Source of the DNA: Siphonobacter sp. BAB-5405
GTDB lineage: Bacteria > Bacteroidota > Bacteroidia > Cytophagales > Spirosomataceae
DNA: 64,000 nucleotides
Reading direction: 5' to 3'
Assembly (NCBI RefSeq): GCF_002872335.1
Contig: NZ_NJAG01000019.1
Location: 38,041 to 102,040, forward strand
Below are positions 9,874 to 18,883 of this stretch, in pieces; within the stretch, counting starts at the first letter, position 1; each line of letters opens with the position of its first letter. The translations under genes were made by a program, and so were the position numbers. The notes beneath the pieces were generated by a model. It was given only the letters and a program-made list of their open reading frames with translations, ran no database searches and was not told the DNA's origin.

Positions 9874-10436
9874 GGTTTTTGGTAGTAGACGGTGAGCGAT
9901 ATACGAAAGCCGCAGTACGGAAACTTAAGACGTTCGGGTTTGATTGGTTCGAGATCGTACCCGCGAAAGATATCCGCGGCATGATCATCGTAGTACTCAT
10001 CAATTTTCATGACGAACTCGCAGGCCCGAAGTTGCTCTTCAACTTCATACTTCAGGGTTTCGAGGTAGATATCATCACGCCGGCTCGGGTGATCGAGTTC
10101 GTGAAGGTTAACCCAAACGATCAGGCTCAAGTCGCGATTCGCCAGGTAGCCGCCCGTCGAAAGCAATGCATCCCCGTACCGCTCCGGTCCTTCCGTACGG
10201 AAAAAAGACTGAGACTCAACAAAGTCGTTCGGCAATACGCTTCTGTATTCGTTTTGGCCTGTGTATACGGCGGGTTCGGCCTCTGTTTCTTTCAACTTCG
10301 AGACGGTAAACGCACGGCCATAGATGACCTTCAGCCAGGGAAGCATTGAAAGTCTCAGCTGGAGCTGTAAAATCACGTGTTCCAGACCAGCCGCCCCGGA
10401 CGTGTCATTAAGGGTATGAATAATAGCAGGATTCAT
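9867..10436 (-). CDS. Putative tail terminator or completion protein
   Basis: 189 residues, overlapping its neighbours by 7 and 4 bases. It has the alpha/beta composition and the position (after a gp10-like gene, before tail chaperones) of phage tail terminator proteins, which cap the tail tube and join it to the head. No specific motif is recognised, so the name rests on gene order. Confidence 0.55.
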   Translation of the reverse strand: MNPAIIHTLNDTSGAAGLEHVILQLQLRLSMLPWLKVIYGRAFTVSKLKETEAEPAVYTGQNEYRSVLPNDFVESQSFFRTEGPERYGDALLSTGGYLANRDLSLIVWVNLHELDHPSRRDDIYLETLKYEVEEQLRACEFVMKIDEYYDDHAADIFRGYDLEPIKPERLKFPYCGFRISLTVYYQKPC

Positions 10437-10879
10437 AAGTGCCGCAATAGGGATTTGAATTGTTTCTGGGCATCAGGCTTCATCCGGTTACAGAGAATGC
10501 CTTTGTTGCGATCATTCAGACCAAAGATGTCTACGCCGTATTTGCGAGAAAGCGAAAGCGTTTTCCAGTCAAAGGCCGTGATTTCATTCCCGCCTCGAAC
10601 CCGCTTCATGTACATGCTATCCTGAAAATCCCCCGTATCCTTGAGCGTTACCCGGTTATAGGGCTGGCCTTTGGCTTTTTTGATGGCAACCGTCATTTTC
10701 GTATAGGGCGGCGTAATGGGTTTACCCGTATCGAGTTGCCCCACCTTCAGCTGGCGTTTGTTGAGTTCCAGAGCGTACGTAGAATGGCGGTTTACGGCCC
10801 AGTCAATAAGCCCCTTCATGTCGATAGCCTTGAGTGGGCCCATGAAAAACTCTTTGATTTGATCGGCTTTCGTTCCCAT
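10433..10879 (-). CDS. Putative head-tail joining protein (gp10-like)
   Basis: 148 residues, basic. The pattern VTLKDTGDFQDSMY is typical of HK97 gp10 and phage-morphogenesis proteins, where a conserved L-x-DTG-x(n)-S turn follows the N-terminal helix. The context between capsid and tail genes agrees. The gene starts 1 base after the stop of the 422-residue gene. Confidence 0.6.
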   Translation of the reverse strand: MGTKADQIKEFFMGPLKAIDMKGLIDWAVNRHSTYALELNKRQLKVGQLDTGKPITPPYTKMTVAIKKAKGQPYNRVTLKDTGDFQDSMYMKRVRGGNEITAFDWKTLSLSRKYGVDIFGLNDRNKGILCNRMKPDAQKQFKSLLRHL

Positions 10880-10880
10880 G

Positions 10881-12149
10881 TTACCAGGCTCCTATCTCGA
10901 TTCCCGTATTCGCATCCTTACAAGGCAGACAGGTTTCATTCAAATCCGAAAGATCCAGATTCAAACTTTTCATGGCCTGCTTGAGAAGCGTATGCGGGTT
11001 TTGGGGGTTTTGAAACTCGTACAGATAGTTGTAGGCTTTCACCTCAGCTACATTCCCGGCCTGATTCACCCGTGTAGACGCGGCCATGATTTCCAGTAGT
11101 CCGATTGCCCACTGGAGCTGAATGGCCCGAGCAAAGATGTTTCTCTGCTGAATTACCCGCTCGGTAACATCGCACACCACGTCGAAAACCAGATTCAAGC
11201 CGAAATTGGTATCCGTGTGGTACGTATACCCCTCCTCATCACCCAACGCATTTGCCGGAGCGGAGATGGCTTTTACTTCCACGTAGGGACTCCACTTGCC
11301 GACGATCGTAGCGTAAGCCGGGTTACACCCCCAGCAATTGCCCTTACCGATCGTATGAGCCACGCGAACGGCTCGGGCCTCTTCGGGTAAGTCGTTTTCA
11401 TCATACCCCACCAGGTACGTTTCACCCATTACATTCTCCGACCAATACGGTAGAGATACCGGCGACGAAAGCGAGTCATAAAAGAACTTGCCTTGATGTT
11501 GATAATTGACAGGGATCGATTGCAAAGGTTCATCAGACGTGATTCGGTAGATTTTGATGGGGATAGTACCGTTAGCGGAAAACTGCACACCTACGCGGCG
11601 AAGAACTACAGCCAGATCCGTTTCCCTAGGCCGGATGAGAAACCCGACGAAACGGCCATTCTTTTCGATCTGATCGGGCAGGCGGCCATTCTCGTTTAAA
11701 AGCATTCCGCTACTGAGTAGCTCCTTGCCGGCTCCGGCTTCTTTCTTCGTATCGAGGAATGAATTCAGTACCGTTGTAACTGCGTCCCGGTACGTACGGC
11801 GAAGAACCTGAGAAAGCAGGCTAGTAGGTTTCCACCACGTATCATCACTTACCGGGTGACTCTGATTGTTGTCTTGCAAGCTGGTGTACAGCTTATCGCC
11901 CGACTTGACGATGGTACCCTTTGCAAAGGTCGTTTGAAGGTCATAGGCTGTGAATGCGATAAAATTCTGCGGACCATCTGCCAGTGTAGCAAGGAGATTG
12001 CCGGAATTGATCAACGCGTGAACCCCATTAACCAGTAATCCAGACTCGGAAGCCTGGATATCGGTGTCGATGGTATCCTCCTTATCAAAGCTGGATCGGT
12101 ATCCCACCAGCCCGGCCAATTCTGAAAATATACGTTCGCTTAAAATCAT
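10881..12149 (-). CDS. Phage structural protein, unknown
   Basis: 422 residues, first gene after the capsid gene and its terminator-like hairpin. The N-terminal 100 residues include a short module (about 65-110) with YDLQTTFAKG and a TWWKP motif, similar in style to carbohydrate-binding or collar domains seen in Bacteroidota phage head and neck proteins. There are Cys residues in a CWGC pair (about 285) and a C-terminal CLPC. Function is not recognised; a neck or connector role is inferred from position. Confidence 0.6.
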   Translation of the reverse strand: MILSERIFSELAGLVGYRSSFDKEDTIDTDIQASESGLLVNGVHALINSGNLLATLADGPQNFIAFTAYDLQTTFAKGTIVKSGDKLYTSLQDNNQSHPVSDDTWWKPTSLLSQVLRRTYRDAVTTVLNSFLDTKKEAGAGKELLSSGMLLNENGRLPDQIEKNGRFVGFLIRPRETDLAVVLRRVGVQFSANGTIPIKIYRITSDEPLQSIPVNYQHQGKFFYDSLSSPVSLPYWSENVMGETYLVGYDENDLPEEARAVRVAHTIGKGNCWGCNPAYATIVGKWSPYVEVKAISAPANALGDEEGYTYHTDTNFGLNLVFDVVCDVTERVIQQRNIFARAIQLQWAIGLLEIMAASTRVNQAGNVAEVKAYNYLYEFQNPQNPHTLLKQAMKSLNLDLSDLNETCLPCKDANTGIEIGAW

Positions 12150-12165
12150 TGCCGTTTTAAAGAAA

Positions 12166-12194
12166 TAGCCCCGCCCGTTTGCTGGGCGGGGCTA
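12166..12194 (-). terminator. Hairpin terminator after capsid gene
   Basis: Perfect 11-base inverted repeat TAGCCCCGCCC with a 7-base loop, followed on the minus strand by TTTCTTT. It sits in the 68-base gap between the capsid gene and the next start. Confidence 0.7.
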
Positions 12195-12217
12195 CGATGT
12201 TCAGGGGTGAGAGTAAC

Positions 12218-13288
12218 CTATGCCGCCTGTGAAGCCGTGGTCGGAGGCTTCACATTGACCTTAATCGTTTCAGATTTTCCAACCTCAGACGAGTAAGATT
12301 TTACGAATGCAGTGTCTTTGAAAAAGTCCATCTGCATTGCGTACGAACGTTCAAGGCCGGGCAGGTCATTTTGGTTGGGGCCCATGGTGACCAGAACTCC
12401 CCAAAGCGTTCCATACGGGTCTTGCCAAGTCGTATACTTGTACGTACCGTCCCAGCTACCTTTGCCGTCGTAGCCACCGTTCATGCGGCAGTCGTATTCG
12501 ATCCAATCCAGTACGCCGTAGCTTCCCTTCTGGATAAAGTAGTGCGACTCTAACACGCCATTTGCTACACCAATGTGCTGCGAGTAACCAAAGTCATACT
12601 GAGCCGACAGCAGTTTTTCAAGGTTCTGCTGGTTAGCAGCTCCCATCGTGCTCATGTACGTACGCATCGCATAAGCATCGTAATTAGCAACATCGTGAAA
12701 CGGACCACCTAGTTCGTTTTTCATGAACAAAGTCGGCATGTACAAATACAACTTGTCCTGAGGGATTTCGTAGGCACCTCCGGCAATCGTTACGCCCGCT
12801 AAGGTTGTCGTGGCCAGAGCCGTATTTTTCGATGCATTCAGATAATCCGTAGCCAGTTTATCAAACGACTCTTTCCCCGTAATTACACCCGTTTGGTACA
12901 CCGTACGCAGGCCCTGCTCAATTTGGTGAGCAATATATTCAGCTTCACTGATGTAGTTGCCCTGGTGAACGGCTTCACGGGACTTTGCCGTAAAACCGCG
13001 AGTATTCCAGGTTAAAGACACCAGATCAGATTCTGGCTCATCTCCGGGTAGAACCACCGCCCGTTTGTTGTGAATCGTTGCTTCATAACGCTTCAAAACA
13101 GGGATTGTAACGGGACGCGTCGGTGACTTGCGTGCATCCTCTAACGGGGTCTTTGAGACTAATTGGCTTGTTCCCTCTCGTAAGGCATCGTACGAACCCA
13201 TTAGGGGACGACGATTCTCAAACTGGGTGAAACGGTCTTTGGCCATAATCACGGCCTTGTCAAAAACGGTTGCAGCTATACCTGCCAT
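12218..13288 (-). CDS. Major capsid protein
   Basis: About 356 residues from the ATG at 13,288. Size, position directly after a scaffold-like gene, and hairpins on both flanks fit the main head protein. The N-terminal part contains a basic segment (RPVTIPVLKRYEATIHNKRA) and a helix-rich domain, as in E-loop and spine regions of capsid proteins. I could not match it to a specific capsid family by motif. Strong expression would fit its isolation between two terminator-like hairpins. Confidence 0.8.
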   Translation of the reverse strand: MAGIAATVFDKAVIMAKDRFTQFENRRPLMGSYDALREGTSQLVSKTPLEDARKSPTRPVTIPVLKRYEATIHNKRAVVLPGDEPESDLVSLTWNTRGFTAKSREAVHQGNYISEAEYIAHQIEQGLRTVYQTGVITGKESFDKLATDYLNASKNTALATTTLAGVTIAGGAYEIPQDKLYLYMPTLFMKNELGGPFHDVANYDAYAMRTYMSTMGAANQQNLEKLLSAQYDFGYSQHIGVANGVLESHYFIQKGSYGVLDWIEYDCRMNGGYDGKGSWDGTYKYTTWQDPYGTLWGVLVTMGPNQNDLPGLERSYAMQMDFFKDTAFVKSYSSEVGKSETIKVNVKPPTTASQAA

Positions 13289-13352
13289 TTTCAAGTGAAT
13301 TTAGCGTGAAACAATGTTACGCCGCCCGGGACAAAGGTTTGTTAGCTGCTGA

Positions 13353-13383
13353 AAGCCCGGTTCTGGCTGAAGGAACCGGGCTT
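13353..13383 (-). terminator. Hairpin between scaffold and capsid genes
   Basis: Perfect 11-base stem AAGCCCGGTTC with a 9-base loop just after the scaffold stop. There is no T-run on the minus side, so it may be an RNA-processing or stabilising hairpin rather than a full terminator. Confidence 0.55.
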
Positions 13384-13388
13384 AATGT

Positions 13389-14237
13389 TTACTGTTGTTG
13401 ATCGTAAGAGGACATCACTTTGTTGTACTCATCGGAGCCACGGGGATGACCATCTTTATTCAATTGTTCACGGGCCTGATCCTGAGACATACCCGCGTAT
13501 TTGTTTACCTCCCCGCCGTTACTCCCATTACCACCCGTTCCCGTACCTTGCTGCTGTTGTTTTTCAGGAGCCAGGAAGGTTTTGTAACGGTCTTTGATAA
13601 TATCGGTAGGGTTTAAAACTTTACCGTCTTTCAATAAAGCGGTATCGCCTTCAAAGAAGACAGTTCCACGTTCCGGATCGGTTTTCGCTACCAATTCAGC
13701 AGTAAATACGGCCCGTAGTGCTCTACGCTGAGTGGTAAGGTAAGCGTTTTTCTCCTCGTCGGTTTTCAGGTGGGGAGGAACGAAAAGGTTAGCGTTTTCG
13801 ACGGCCCCGTCAACGAGACCTTTCACTTCACGCTTGAATGCCTCATCGTCCTTCGTTCTCATCTGAGTTTCTAAATTCTGAACTTTTGTACGTAATTGAT
13901 TTAGCTCAGACTTATCAGTATCAGAACTTGAGCTAGTTTTGATGGCTGAGATTTCCTCCACCGCCCATTCAATACCTTTCTTTCCCGCAGGCTTCGTTTT
14001 GCCAGTCGCTTCGGCAACCTTACCCTCCCAGGCTTCATGAACTTCACGCGTAGCATTCGTACGTTCTTCAGTACGTGCGTTAGTGATTTCCTGATCGAGT
14101 TCAGTTTTCTTTTTAACGACATTACCGGCACTGGTCAGAGCGGCAACTACTTCGGGTTCAATTCCTTTAAGGAGTTCGGATTTCAATGCGGCATCGCTGT
14201 CGATAGCGGTCCGGATTTCTGCAAAAGTTAAACTCAT
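13389..14237 (-). CDS. Scaffolding protein
   Basis: 282 residues directly upstream of the capsid gene. The central part (about 45-145) is coiled coil rich in Lys, Glu and Gln. The C-terminus is a low-complexity Gln/Gly/Asn linker followed by a short helical segment ending YDQQQ. This charged helical makeup with a flexible tail is typical of phage scaffolds, which guide procapsid assembly and are then lost. Identity is inferred from composition and gene order. Confidence 0.75.
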   Translation of the reverse strand: MSLTFAEIRTAIDSDAALKSELLKGIEPEVVAALTSAGNVVKKKTELDQEITNARTEERTNATREVHEAWEGKVAEATGKTKPAGKKGIEWAVEEISAIKTSSSSDTDKSELNQLRTKVQNLETQMRTKDDEAFKREVKGLVDGAVENANLFVPPHLKTDEEKNAYLTTQRRALRAVFTAELVAKTDPERGTVFFEGDTALLKDGKVLNPTDIIKDRYKTFLAPEKQQQQGTGTGGNGSNGGEVNKYAGMSQDQAREQLNKDGHPRGSDEYNKVMSSYDQQQ

Positions 14238-14265
14238 TGTGTTGGCTGATAATTGGTTTTAAGGG

Positions 14266-14292
14266 AAAAATCAGCCGAGTTACCCGGGCTGA
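14266..14292 (-). terminator. Terminator upstream of scaffold gene
   Basis: TCAGCC and GGCTGA arms with a 10-base loop, followed by TTTTT on the minus strand. It lies between the stop at 14,301 and the scaffold start at 14,237. Confidence 0.65.
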
Positions 14293-14300
14293 CAAAATGA

Positions 14301-14822
14301 TTAAGATTGTGGTGGCGTGACTACTGGCGATTGAGCGTTAGCTTTGGCTGCGTCCTGAGCCGCTTTTTTCGCGTCATCTTCTGCCTTTTTCTGAGCGGCT
14401 TTGGCTGTGTCCTGAGCCGCTTTCAGATCCTTTTGAGATTGTTGCTCACGAGCCTCTGAATCGGCGAGTTTCTGACGAAGCTCATTTAGCTCTTTCTCTT
14501 TGGCCTCCTCGATCTCTTGTTTTTTCAAGTCGAGTTCAGATGGAACATCAGCCCCCTTGGTAGGCTCATGGAGAACCGTTACCTGAAAGCCCAGTGAACG
14601 GTGAGAAATAACCCCGTTGTTTTCAACAAAAGTATCCTCAAACTCTTCCGGCGTATAGCATTGCACTTCGGCAATCCCTTTCGCCCCTACTGTTACGTTC
14701 TGACCTTCTAGTTTACGCGTCACAGTCTGGCGTACCCAGAAACACTTCTTATCGAAGTTATCGGGCAGTTTCTGGAGCTTCTTGCTGTCTTTGTTCCCAA
14801 AGTTTTCTTCTTGCTTCGACAT
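14301..14822 (-). CDS. Head-region protein with Ala/Lys-rich coiled-coil tail
   Basis: 173 residues. A small N-terminal domain (1-95) contains two Cys and strands around VTVGAKGIAEVQCYTPEEF. The C-terminal half is a continuous Ala, Lys and Gln-rich coiled coil ending in a Pro-rich tip. It overlaps the portal 3' end by 65 bases. Function not recognised; an accessory scaffold or head protein is possible from its place between portal and scaffold. Confidence 0.65.
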   Translation of the reverse strand: MSKQEENFGNKDSKKLQKLPDNFDKKCFWVRQTVTRKLEGQNVTVGAKGIAEVQCYTPEEFEDTFVENNGVISHRSLGFQVTVLHEPTKGADVPSELDLKKQEIEEAKEKELNELRQKLADSEAREQQSQKDLKAAQDTAKAAQKKAEDDAKKAAQDAAKANAQSPVVTPPQS

Positions 14823-16476
14823 AATTGTAAAGTTCAGTTTCGATGGTTTCGAGCTTCTTAGCTATGTTTCCGTTGGACCCGAAGCTCACCAAGTCCCCGT
14901 TGTCGCGTTCGAATTGCCCCACGTAACGTGGAAAATTGGCTTTCAACTCATAATCCACGGTGCCTTGCGGAACGCTTTGCAAAGGCACATCAGGGTAAGG
15001 TTCAAGCAACTCAAGGAAGGTGAGCCGCTGTAATTCGTGATCGTTGTTGCGTGCTAACAGGTGTACGACGCGGCGGCGAAGTACTTCCAGCAGGAACATA
15101 GGCAGGCCCTTCTGCCGGGCATCCTGATACGCCGTTAACGCGTCCTGTAGGGTTTCAAGGTAGAATTCACGGCCATAGTTGACGGTGACCTTAACAAACT
15201 CAACCCCGTAGCGTAAGCGGCCAATTGTTTCCAGAATCCAGCGGTGCGTACGCTCCAGGTGTTCGGCCCAATAGATCAGTTTGTTGATACGGGCTTCGAA
15301 CTGGCTTTGCACCTGGTCTTCGTTCAGGGCCTTGGTTTTATCCGGCTCCTGATCGTACCCCGTCAAAAAGTGAAACAACTCCTTTTTCAAAGAGTCGACC
15401 TTTTCGGTAATGTAGTCCAGCGTATCCCTGGGAAGCGTTACGAAACCAGCTGGCGCAGGTAGAGGATGTTCACCCGAACCGGGCTGACTGATCTTAAACG
15501 CGGTACCAGGCCCAGCAAAAGCATTTTGACAATCATTCGGGCACTTTTTAGACTTCGGCTGATTGTTCTCATCAAACCAAGCAATGGTGCCGCCCATGCA
15601 AGCCCCGTCATGATCCTTGTACGTACATTTCTCCTTCAAATACCAGAGATAAGGGTACGCGGCGTGCAAGTCCACATCTTCCTTGAAAACATCGGCCATT
15701 ACTAGCCGATCCATGTCCGCCAATGCGTCAAAAAGTGGGGAGAGGCGGCGGATTCCTGCATCCCCGAATTGATCGTGCCAAATGAAATTCACTGGGCAAT
15801 AACCCAGTGAATGTTCAATCTCACGCAGTAGTGTATACGTATCCTTACCCGCTTCGTCTTTCTCTTTCGAGAAAATCCGGAAGTGGCCTTCGTCAAAAGC
15901 CGCGAACCTGTCTTTGGCAACACTGAAAATACAGTACTCGATGCTTTTGTCGGGGTTCAGTCCAAGGTCAAAAACGTTGGAAATGGGCAGTAAGTAAGCA
16001 TACGGTTCCGGATACTCACCGAACATCTGCGTTTCGGGCAAGTCAACGACTACCAACGAATTGCAACGTTCAAAAATCGCGTTGAAGACATCTTCCCTTA
16101 CGAACGTTTCAATCTTCTTACTTCGAACGTATTCCCGGAAATCTTCGTCGGTTTCGGGCGTAGTGAACTCCCAGCCAATGAATCGGTCCTGAGCCTCGAA
16201 AACCCGGTTCAAATCATCCGAGGCACGGCTGATCTGACGACGGGTAGGAAGAGGGAACTGTAAAAGCTTGAAGAAAGCGGCTTGTTTACGCTTTTGGGTC
16301 AGAATGCCTTGAACGAGGCTTTTGAACTTAGGAGCATAAGACCCGGCCTCATCAAAGGTAGAGGCCGGGCGTGCATGAAATACGGTTCGCTCGTCATCAC
16401 TCCCCGCTTGAAGAATCGCCGCTTGGTTCTTCGGCTTCTCCAGATACGTTTGCAGTTGTTGTGCTGAGCGTCTCAC
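14758..16476 (-). CDS. Portal protein
   Basis: 572 residues in the slot between terminase and scaffold where the portal is expected. The portal is the dodecameric ring through which DNA enters the head. The central and C-terminal parts have long helices around residues 240-270 and 360-430 (LPRDTLDYITEKVDSLKKEL), as in portal stem and wing. GTG is the only upstream start, since the next Met is near residue 151. A four-Cys insert (C284, C293, C312, C316) looks like a zinc-binding loop and is unusual for a portal. Assignment from size, order and helical pattern. Confidence 0.75.
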   Translation of the reverse strand: MRRSAQQLQTYLEKPKNQAAILQAGSDDERTVFHARPASTFDEAGSYAPKFKSLVQGILTQKRKQAAFFKLLQFPLPTRRQISRASDDLNRVFEAQDRFIGWEFTTPETDEDFREYVRSKKIETFVREDVFNAIFERCNSLVVVDLPETQMFGEYPEPYAYLLPISNVFDLGLNPDKSIEYCIFSVAKDRFAAFDEGHFRIFSKEKDEAGKDTYTLLREIEHSLGYCPVNFIWHDQFGDAGIRRLSPLFDALADMDRLVMADVFKEDVDLHAAYPYLWYLKEKCTYKDHDGACMGGTIAWFDENNQPKSKKCPNDCQNAFAGPGTAFKISQPGSGEHPLPAPAGFVTLPRDTLDYITEKVDSLKKELFHFLTGYDQEPDKTKALNEDQVQSQFEARINKLIYWAEHLERTHRWILETIGRLRYGVEFVKVTVNYGREFYLETLQDALTAYQDARQKGLPMFLLEVLRRRVVHLLARNNDHELQRLTFLELLEPYPDVPLQSVPQGTVDYELKANFPRYVGQFERDNGDLVSFGSNGNIAKKLETIETELYNYVEARRKLWEQRQQEAPETAR

Positions 16477-16627
16477 CGTTAAAATGTAGTTTCGATTCTT
16501 TGGGTAGCGACCATCCGCCTAGCCCAGTGATTTTTTGATACCGTAGGATAGCCTCTGCGTGTTCTCGGCTAAACTCATGCTTGTCCCCCTCGGGGTCTAA
16601 AGCAAGCTTTACACTGCCCTTTGCCAT
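16397..16627 (-). CDS. Small phage protein, unknown
   Basis: 76 residues from the ATG at 16,627, which overlaps the upstream stop (TAATG). It overlaps the portal start by 80 bases. Contains a helical centre (HEFSREHAEAILRYQKITG) and a Ser/Glu-rich tail. Not recognised. Confidence 0.65.
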   Translation of the reverse strand: MAKGSVKLALDPEGDKHEFSREHAEAILRYQKITGLGGWSLPKESKLHFNGETLSTTTANVSGEAEEPSGDSSSGE

Positions 16628-17247
16628 TACGCATTGATGAGAGCGTTTAAGGAGAACGGTGCTTTGTGAAAGGTCAACCCTTTCGACCACAGAGCAGGCA
16701 GGTTAAACCGCAGCGGGTAGTTAACAGCCTTACCCCGACCGCCAAGCGTAGGATCAGGAATGACCACGTTTTTCACCGGAATCGGTTTACCGCCGATAGA
16801 TCCGATCTTATCGCCTTCGCAAAAGAGGTACATTCCTAAGCGAGTGGGGCTTGAAAGGGAAATCGACGCTCCCGTTAGTGAACGCAGAGCCTCAATCTGA
16901 GCGGATGAAGGCCCCATGATCTGGAACAGGCCCGAGCTGAATCCATACGATTCAACGATCGGCGTACCATCTGGCGTCGTACCATCATTGCCACCCGTTT
17001 GGTTAGGCTCAGCGGAAGTGATCGGGTCGCCTGCGTCCGAGAGGAATGGGGTCAACACGATCTTCTTAGCGTCTGTAGCAGTTAAAGCCGCCGTCCAAGC
17101 CGCTTCGGTAACGATGTTTACTTCGGTGAAAGGTGTGCCCAGCAACTGGAAAGCGATACGCATGACCTTTCCGGGAATAACTTCGCAGGCGTTGGCCGGT
17201 ACCGTTGGGAGTGTAGTTAATCCAGGGCAATCGATTAAAGATGACAT
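16627..17247 (-). CDS. First gene of structural operon, unknown
   Basis: 206 residues, acidic and beta-rich, with a Gly/Thr/Asn-rich loop near residues 75-95. It is the first gene after the repressor-site promoter at 17,405-17,434 and has an untranslated leader of about 150 bases. The place between large terminase and portal is unusual for a structural protein. Candidates are a decoration or tail-tube protein, but no motif decides this. Confidence 0.65.
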   Translation of the reverse strand: MSSLIDCPGLTTLPTVPANACEVIPGKVMRIAFQLLGTPFTEVNIVTEAAWTAALTATDAKKIVLTPFLSDAGDPITSAEPNQTGGNDGTTPDGTPIVESYGFSSGLFQIMGPSSAQIEALRSLTGASISLSSPTRLGMYLFCEGDKIGSIGGKPIPVKNVVIPDPTLGGRGKAVNYPLRFNLPALWSKGLTFHKAPFSLNALINA

Positions 17248-17404
17248 GCCAGCTATGGTTAGAAAAGTGAAAATGCGACTTTGGTAGGCTGGCTGCTGAA
17301 AAGAAGCGTTGACAGAACAATTTCCCGGAGTTTCGGGCAGACGTCGCTACCCGCCCTATGCCCCAGTGTTCAGCCAACCTTTGCCCGCGTGAAAAGCGGT
17401 TGGA

Positions 17405-17434
17405 CAAAAGTAAGATATTGGACATTATTTCCAA
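17405..17434 (-). promoter_or_regulatory. Promoter of structural (late) operon with overlapping repressor site
   Basis: On the minus strand TTG (17,434-17,432) is followed after 19 bases by TACTTTTG (17,412-17,405), an exact match to the Bacteroidota vegetative consensus TAnnTTTG at normal spacing. The spacer contains the 13-base dyad (17,420-17,432) shared with the repressor region, so binding would block RNA polymerase. It is also flanked by TTGGAC/GTCCAA repeats. Confidence 0.7.
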
Positions 17435-17452
17435 TATCCGTCCAAAAAAAAT

Positions 17453-18883
17453 TTATGCTTGCGTTGCTCCGCCCTGTAAAACCCGTTTCCGGTACATACA
17501 AGTGTAGCGAATAGCGTCCAGAAGGTGATTATGTTTGTCGACCGGGGTTTTCGTTACGTATTCGCCCTGAGTTACGTAAACGTACTTATCCAGTTCATAA
17601 CCAATGTGGAGGGATTCTTCCGTGTAGTAGTTATCCAAATCGTTCACGTCCGAAATACCCGTCTCGATACTGCCCTGAAACTTAGGGACCCCTACGATGT
17701 TAAAGCCGTAATCATCTCGCAATTCTTTGATCTTATCCGGACGGGCCGAATCAGCAACAATCAACTCACTGGTAATTCCGATAGCTCGCATACGTTCGGC
17801 CAATTGAGGCGTAGTCAGCTCAGGATCGTAAATGTGCTCTTTGTGGTGAGCCCGGTTCCCCCAGAAGCGGGATTGAACCAACGCCATCGGGTTATCGGTG
17901 TTCCACCCAAAGTCCAGCCCGTAGATTTCGACCTGGTACATGTCCATAAGCCGGGGAACAGTAGGCCATTTCGGGTAGATTGCCGTTTGTTCGTTACGCC
18001 CCGGATTCTGTTGGTATACGGCTTGGAAAGACGTCTTGGAGTTGCTCTCGGTTTCTTTGAGCTTTTCTAGCGAGTGCTTTTTCGGGTAAAGCGGCTCCCC
18101 TACTTCACGCTTATCATACTCCCGGATGTCCTCAGTCTTGACGGCTGGGAAAATAATCCACTCCCAGTTTTTCTCTTTTTTCATGAGCATACCGGGCAAG
18201 TCGTTCTCGGCCCAGCGAGTGTTCACGAGCAGAACCTGAGAGTCATTGTGCAGACGGGCTTTCGCTACTTCGTTCCACCATTCCCAGTTTCCAGAGAGAA
18301 CCGCATCCGAACGGGCTTCGTCTGAACCCTTAATCAAGTCGTCAATGATCAGGACATCCACCGGGTTCCCGGTAATGCCCCCACCGCGGGGAATGGTACG
18401 AATAACGCCTTTGTGGCCGACGATTGACAGGGTCTTCGTGTTCTTCTCCTCCGCCGAGTCCATACGCCGCCCGGTTGCCAGTAAATTACCGTACACAGCC
18501 CGGTAAGGCTTGGAGAGCATTACGTTTTGAATGTATCGGTTAAACTGCGTGACCAGGTCTTTCCCGTACGCGGTAAGCAGAATATTCAGATTAGGATTTA
18601 GCCCAACCAAATGAGGAGGAAAATGGCGGGTGGATAATTCAGACTTCCCATGCTGAGGGGGCATCAATACACCCAATCGCTTGATCTTACCTTCAGCAAA
18701 CAACTGCAAGCGGCTAGCAATGTAAACGTGAAAATCCTCAGGTACGTACCGAGGATTCATGTCCATCACAAACCGCAGATAATCTTTCGACCACTGACGA
18801 CGCTTTAATTCCGCTAAAACCCTATTCGGGTCAATTCCCTTCAACGCCTCCAACTGCCGAGGCGAGAGCTTCGAGCTGCTCAT
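17453..18883 (-). CDS. Terminase large subunit
   Basis: 476 residues. The motor and nuclease that packages DNA into the head. The ATPase domain has a Walker A-like LMPPQHGKSE (about 73-82) and Walker B VDVLIIDD (about 175-182), with a coupling motif LVNTRWAENDLPG after it. The C-terminal nuclease begins at YGLDFGWNTDNP, with a further Asp in IVADSARPDK. Both are standard for the TerL family. It overlaps the small subunit gene by 53 bases. Early and packaging genes end here: the next gene has its own promoter. Confidence 0.95.
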   Translation of the reverse strand: MSSSKLSPRQLEALKGIDPNRVLAELKRRQWSKDYLRFVMDMNPRYVPEDFHVYIASRLQLFAEGKIKRLGVLMPPQHGKSELSTRHFPPHLVGLNPNLNILLTAYGKDLVTQFNRYIQNVMLSKPYRAVYGNLLATGRRMDSAEEKNTKTLSIVGHKGVIRTIPRGGGITGNPVDVLIIDDLIKGSDEARSDAVLSGNWEWWNEVAKARLHNDSQVLLVNTRWAENDLPGMLMKKEKNWEWIIFPAVKTEDIREYDKREVGEPLYPKKHSLEKLKETESNSKTSFQAVYQQNPGRNEQTAIYPKWPTVPRLMDMYQVEIYGLDFGWNTDNPMALVQSRFWGNRAHHKEHIYDPELTTPQLAERMRAIGITSELIVADSARPDKIKELRDDYGFNIVGVPKFQGSIETGISDVNDLDNYYTEESLHIGYELDKYVYVTQGEYVTKTPVDKHNHLLDAIRYTCMYRKRVLQGGATQA

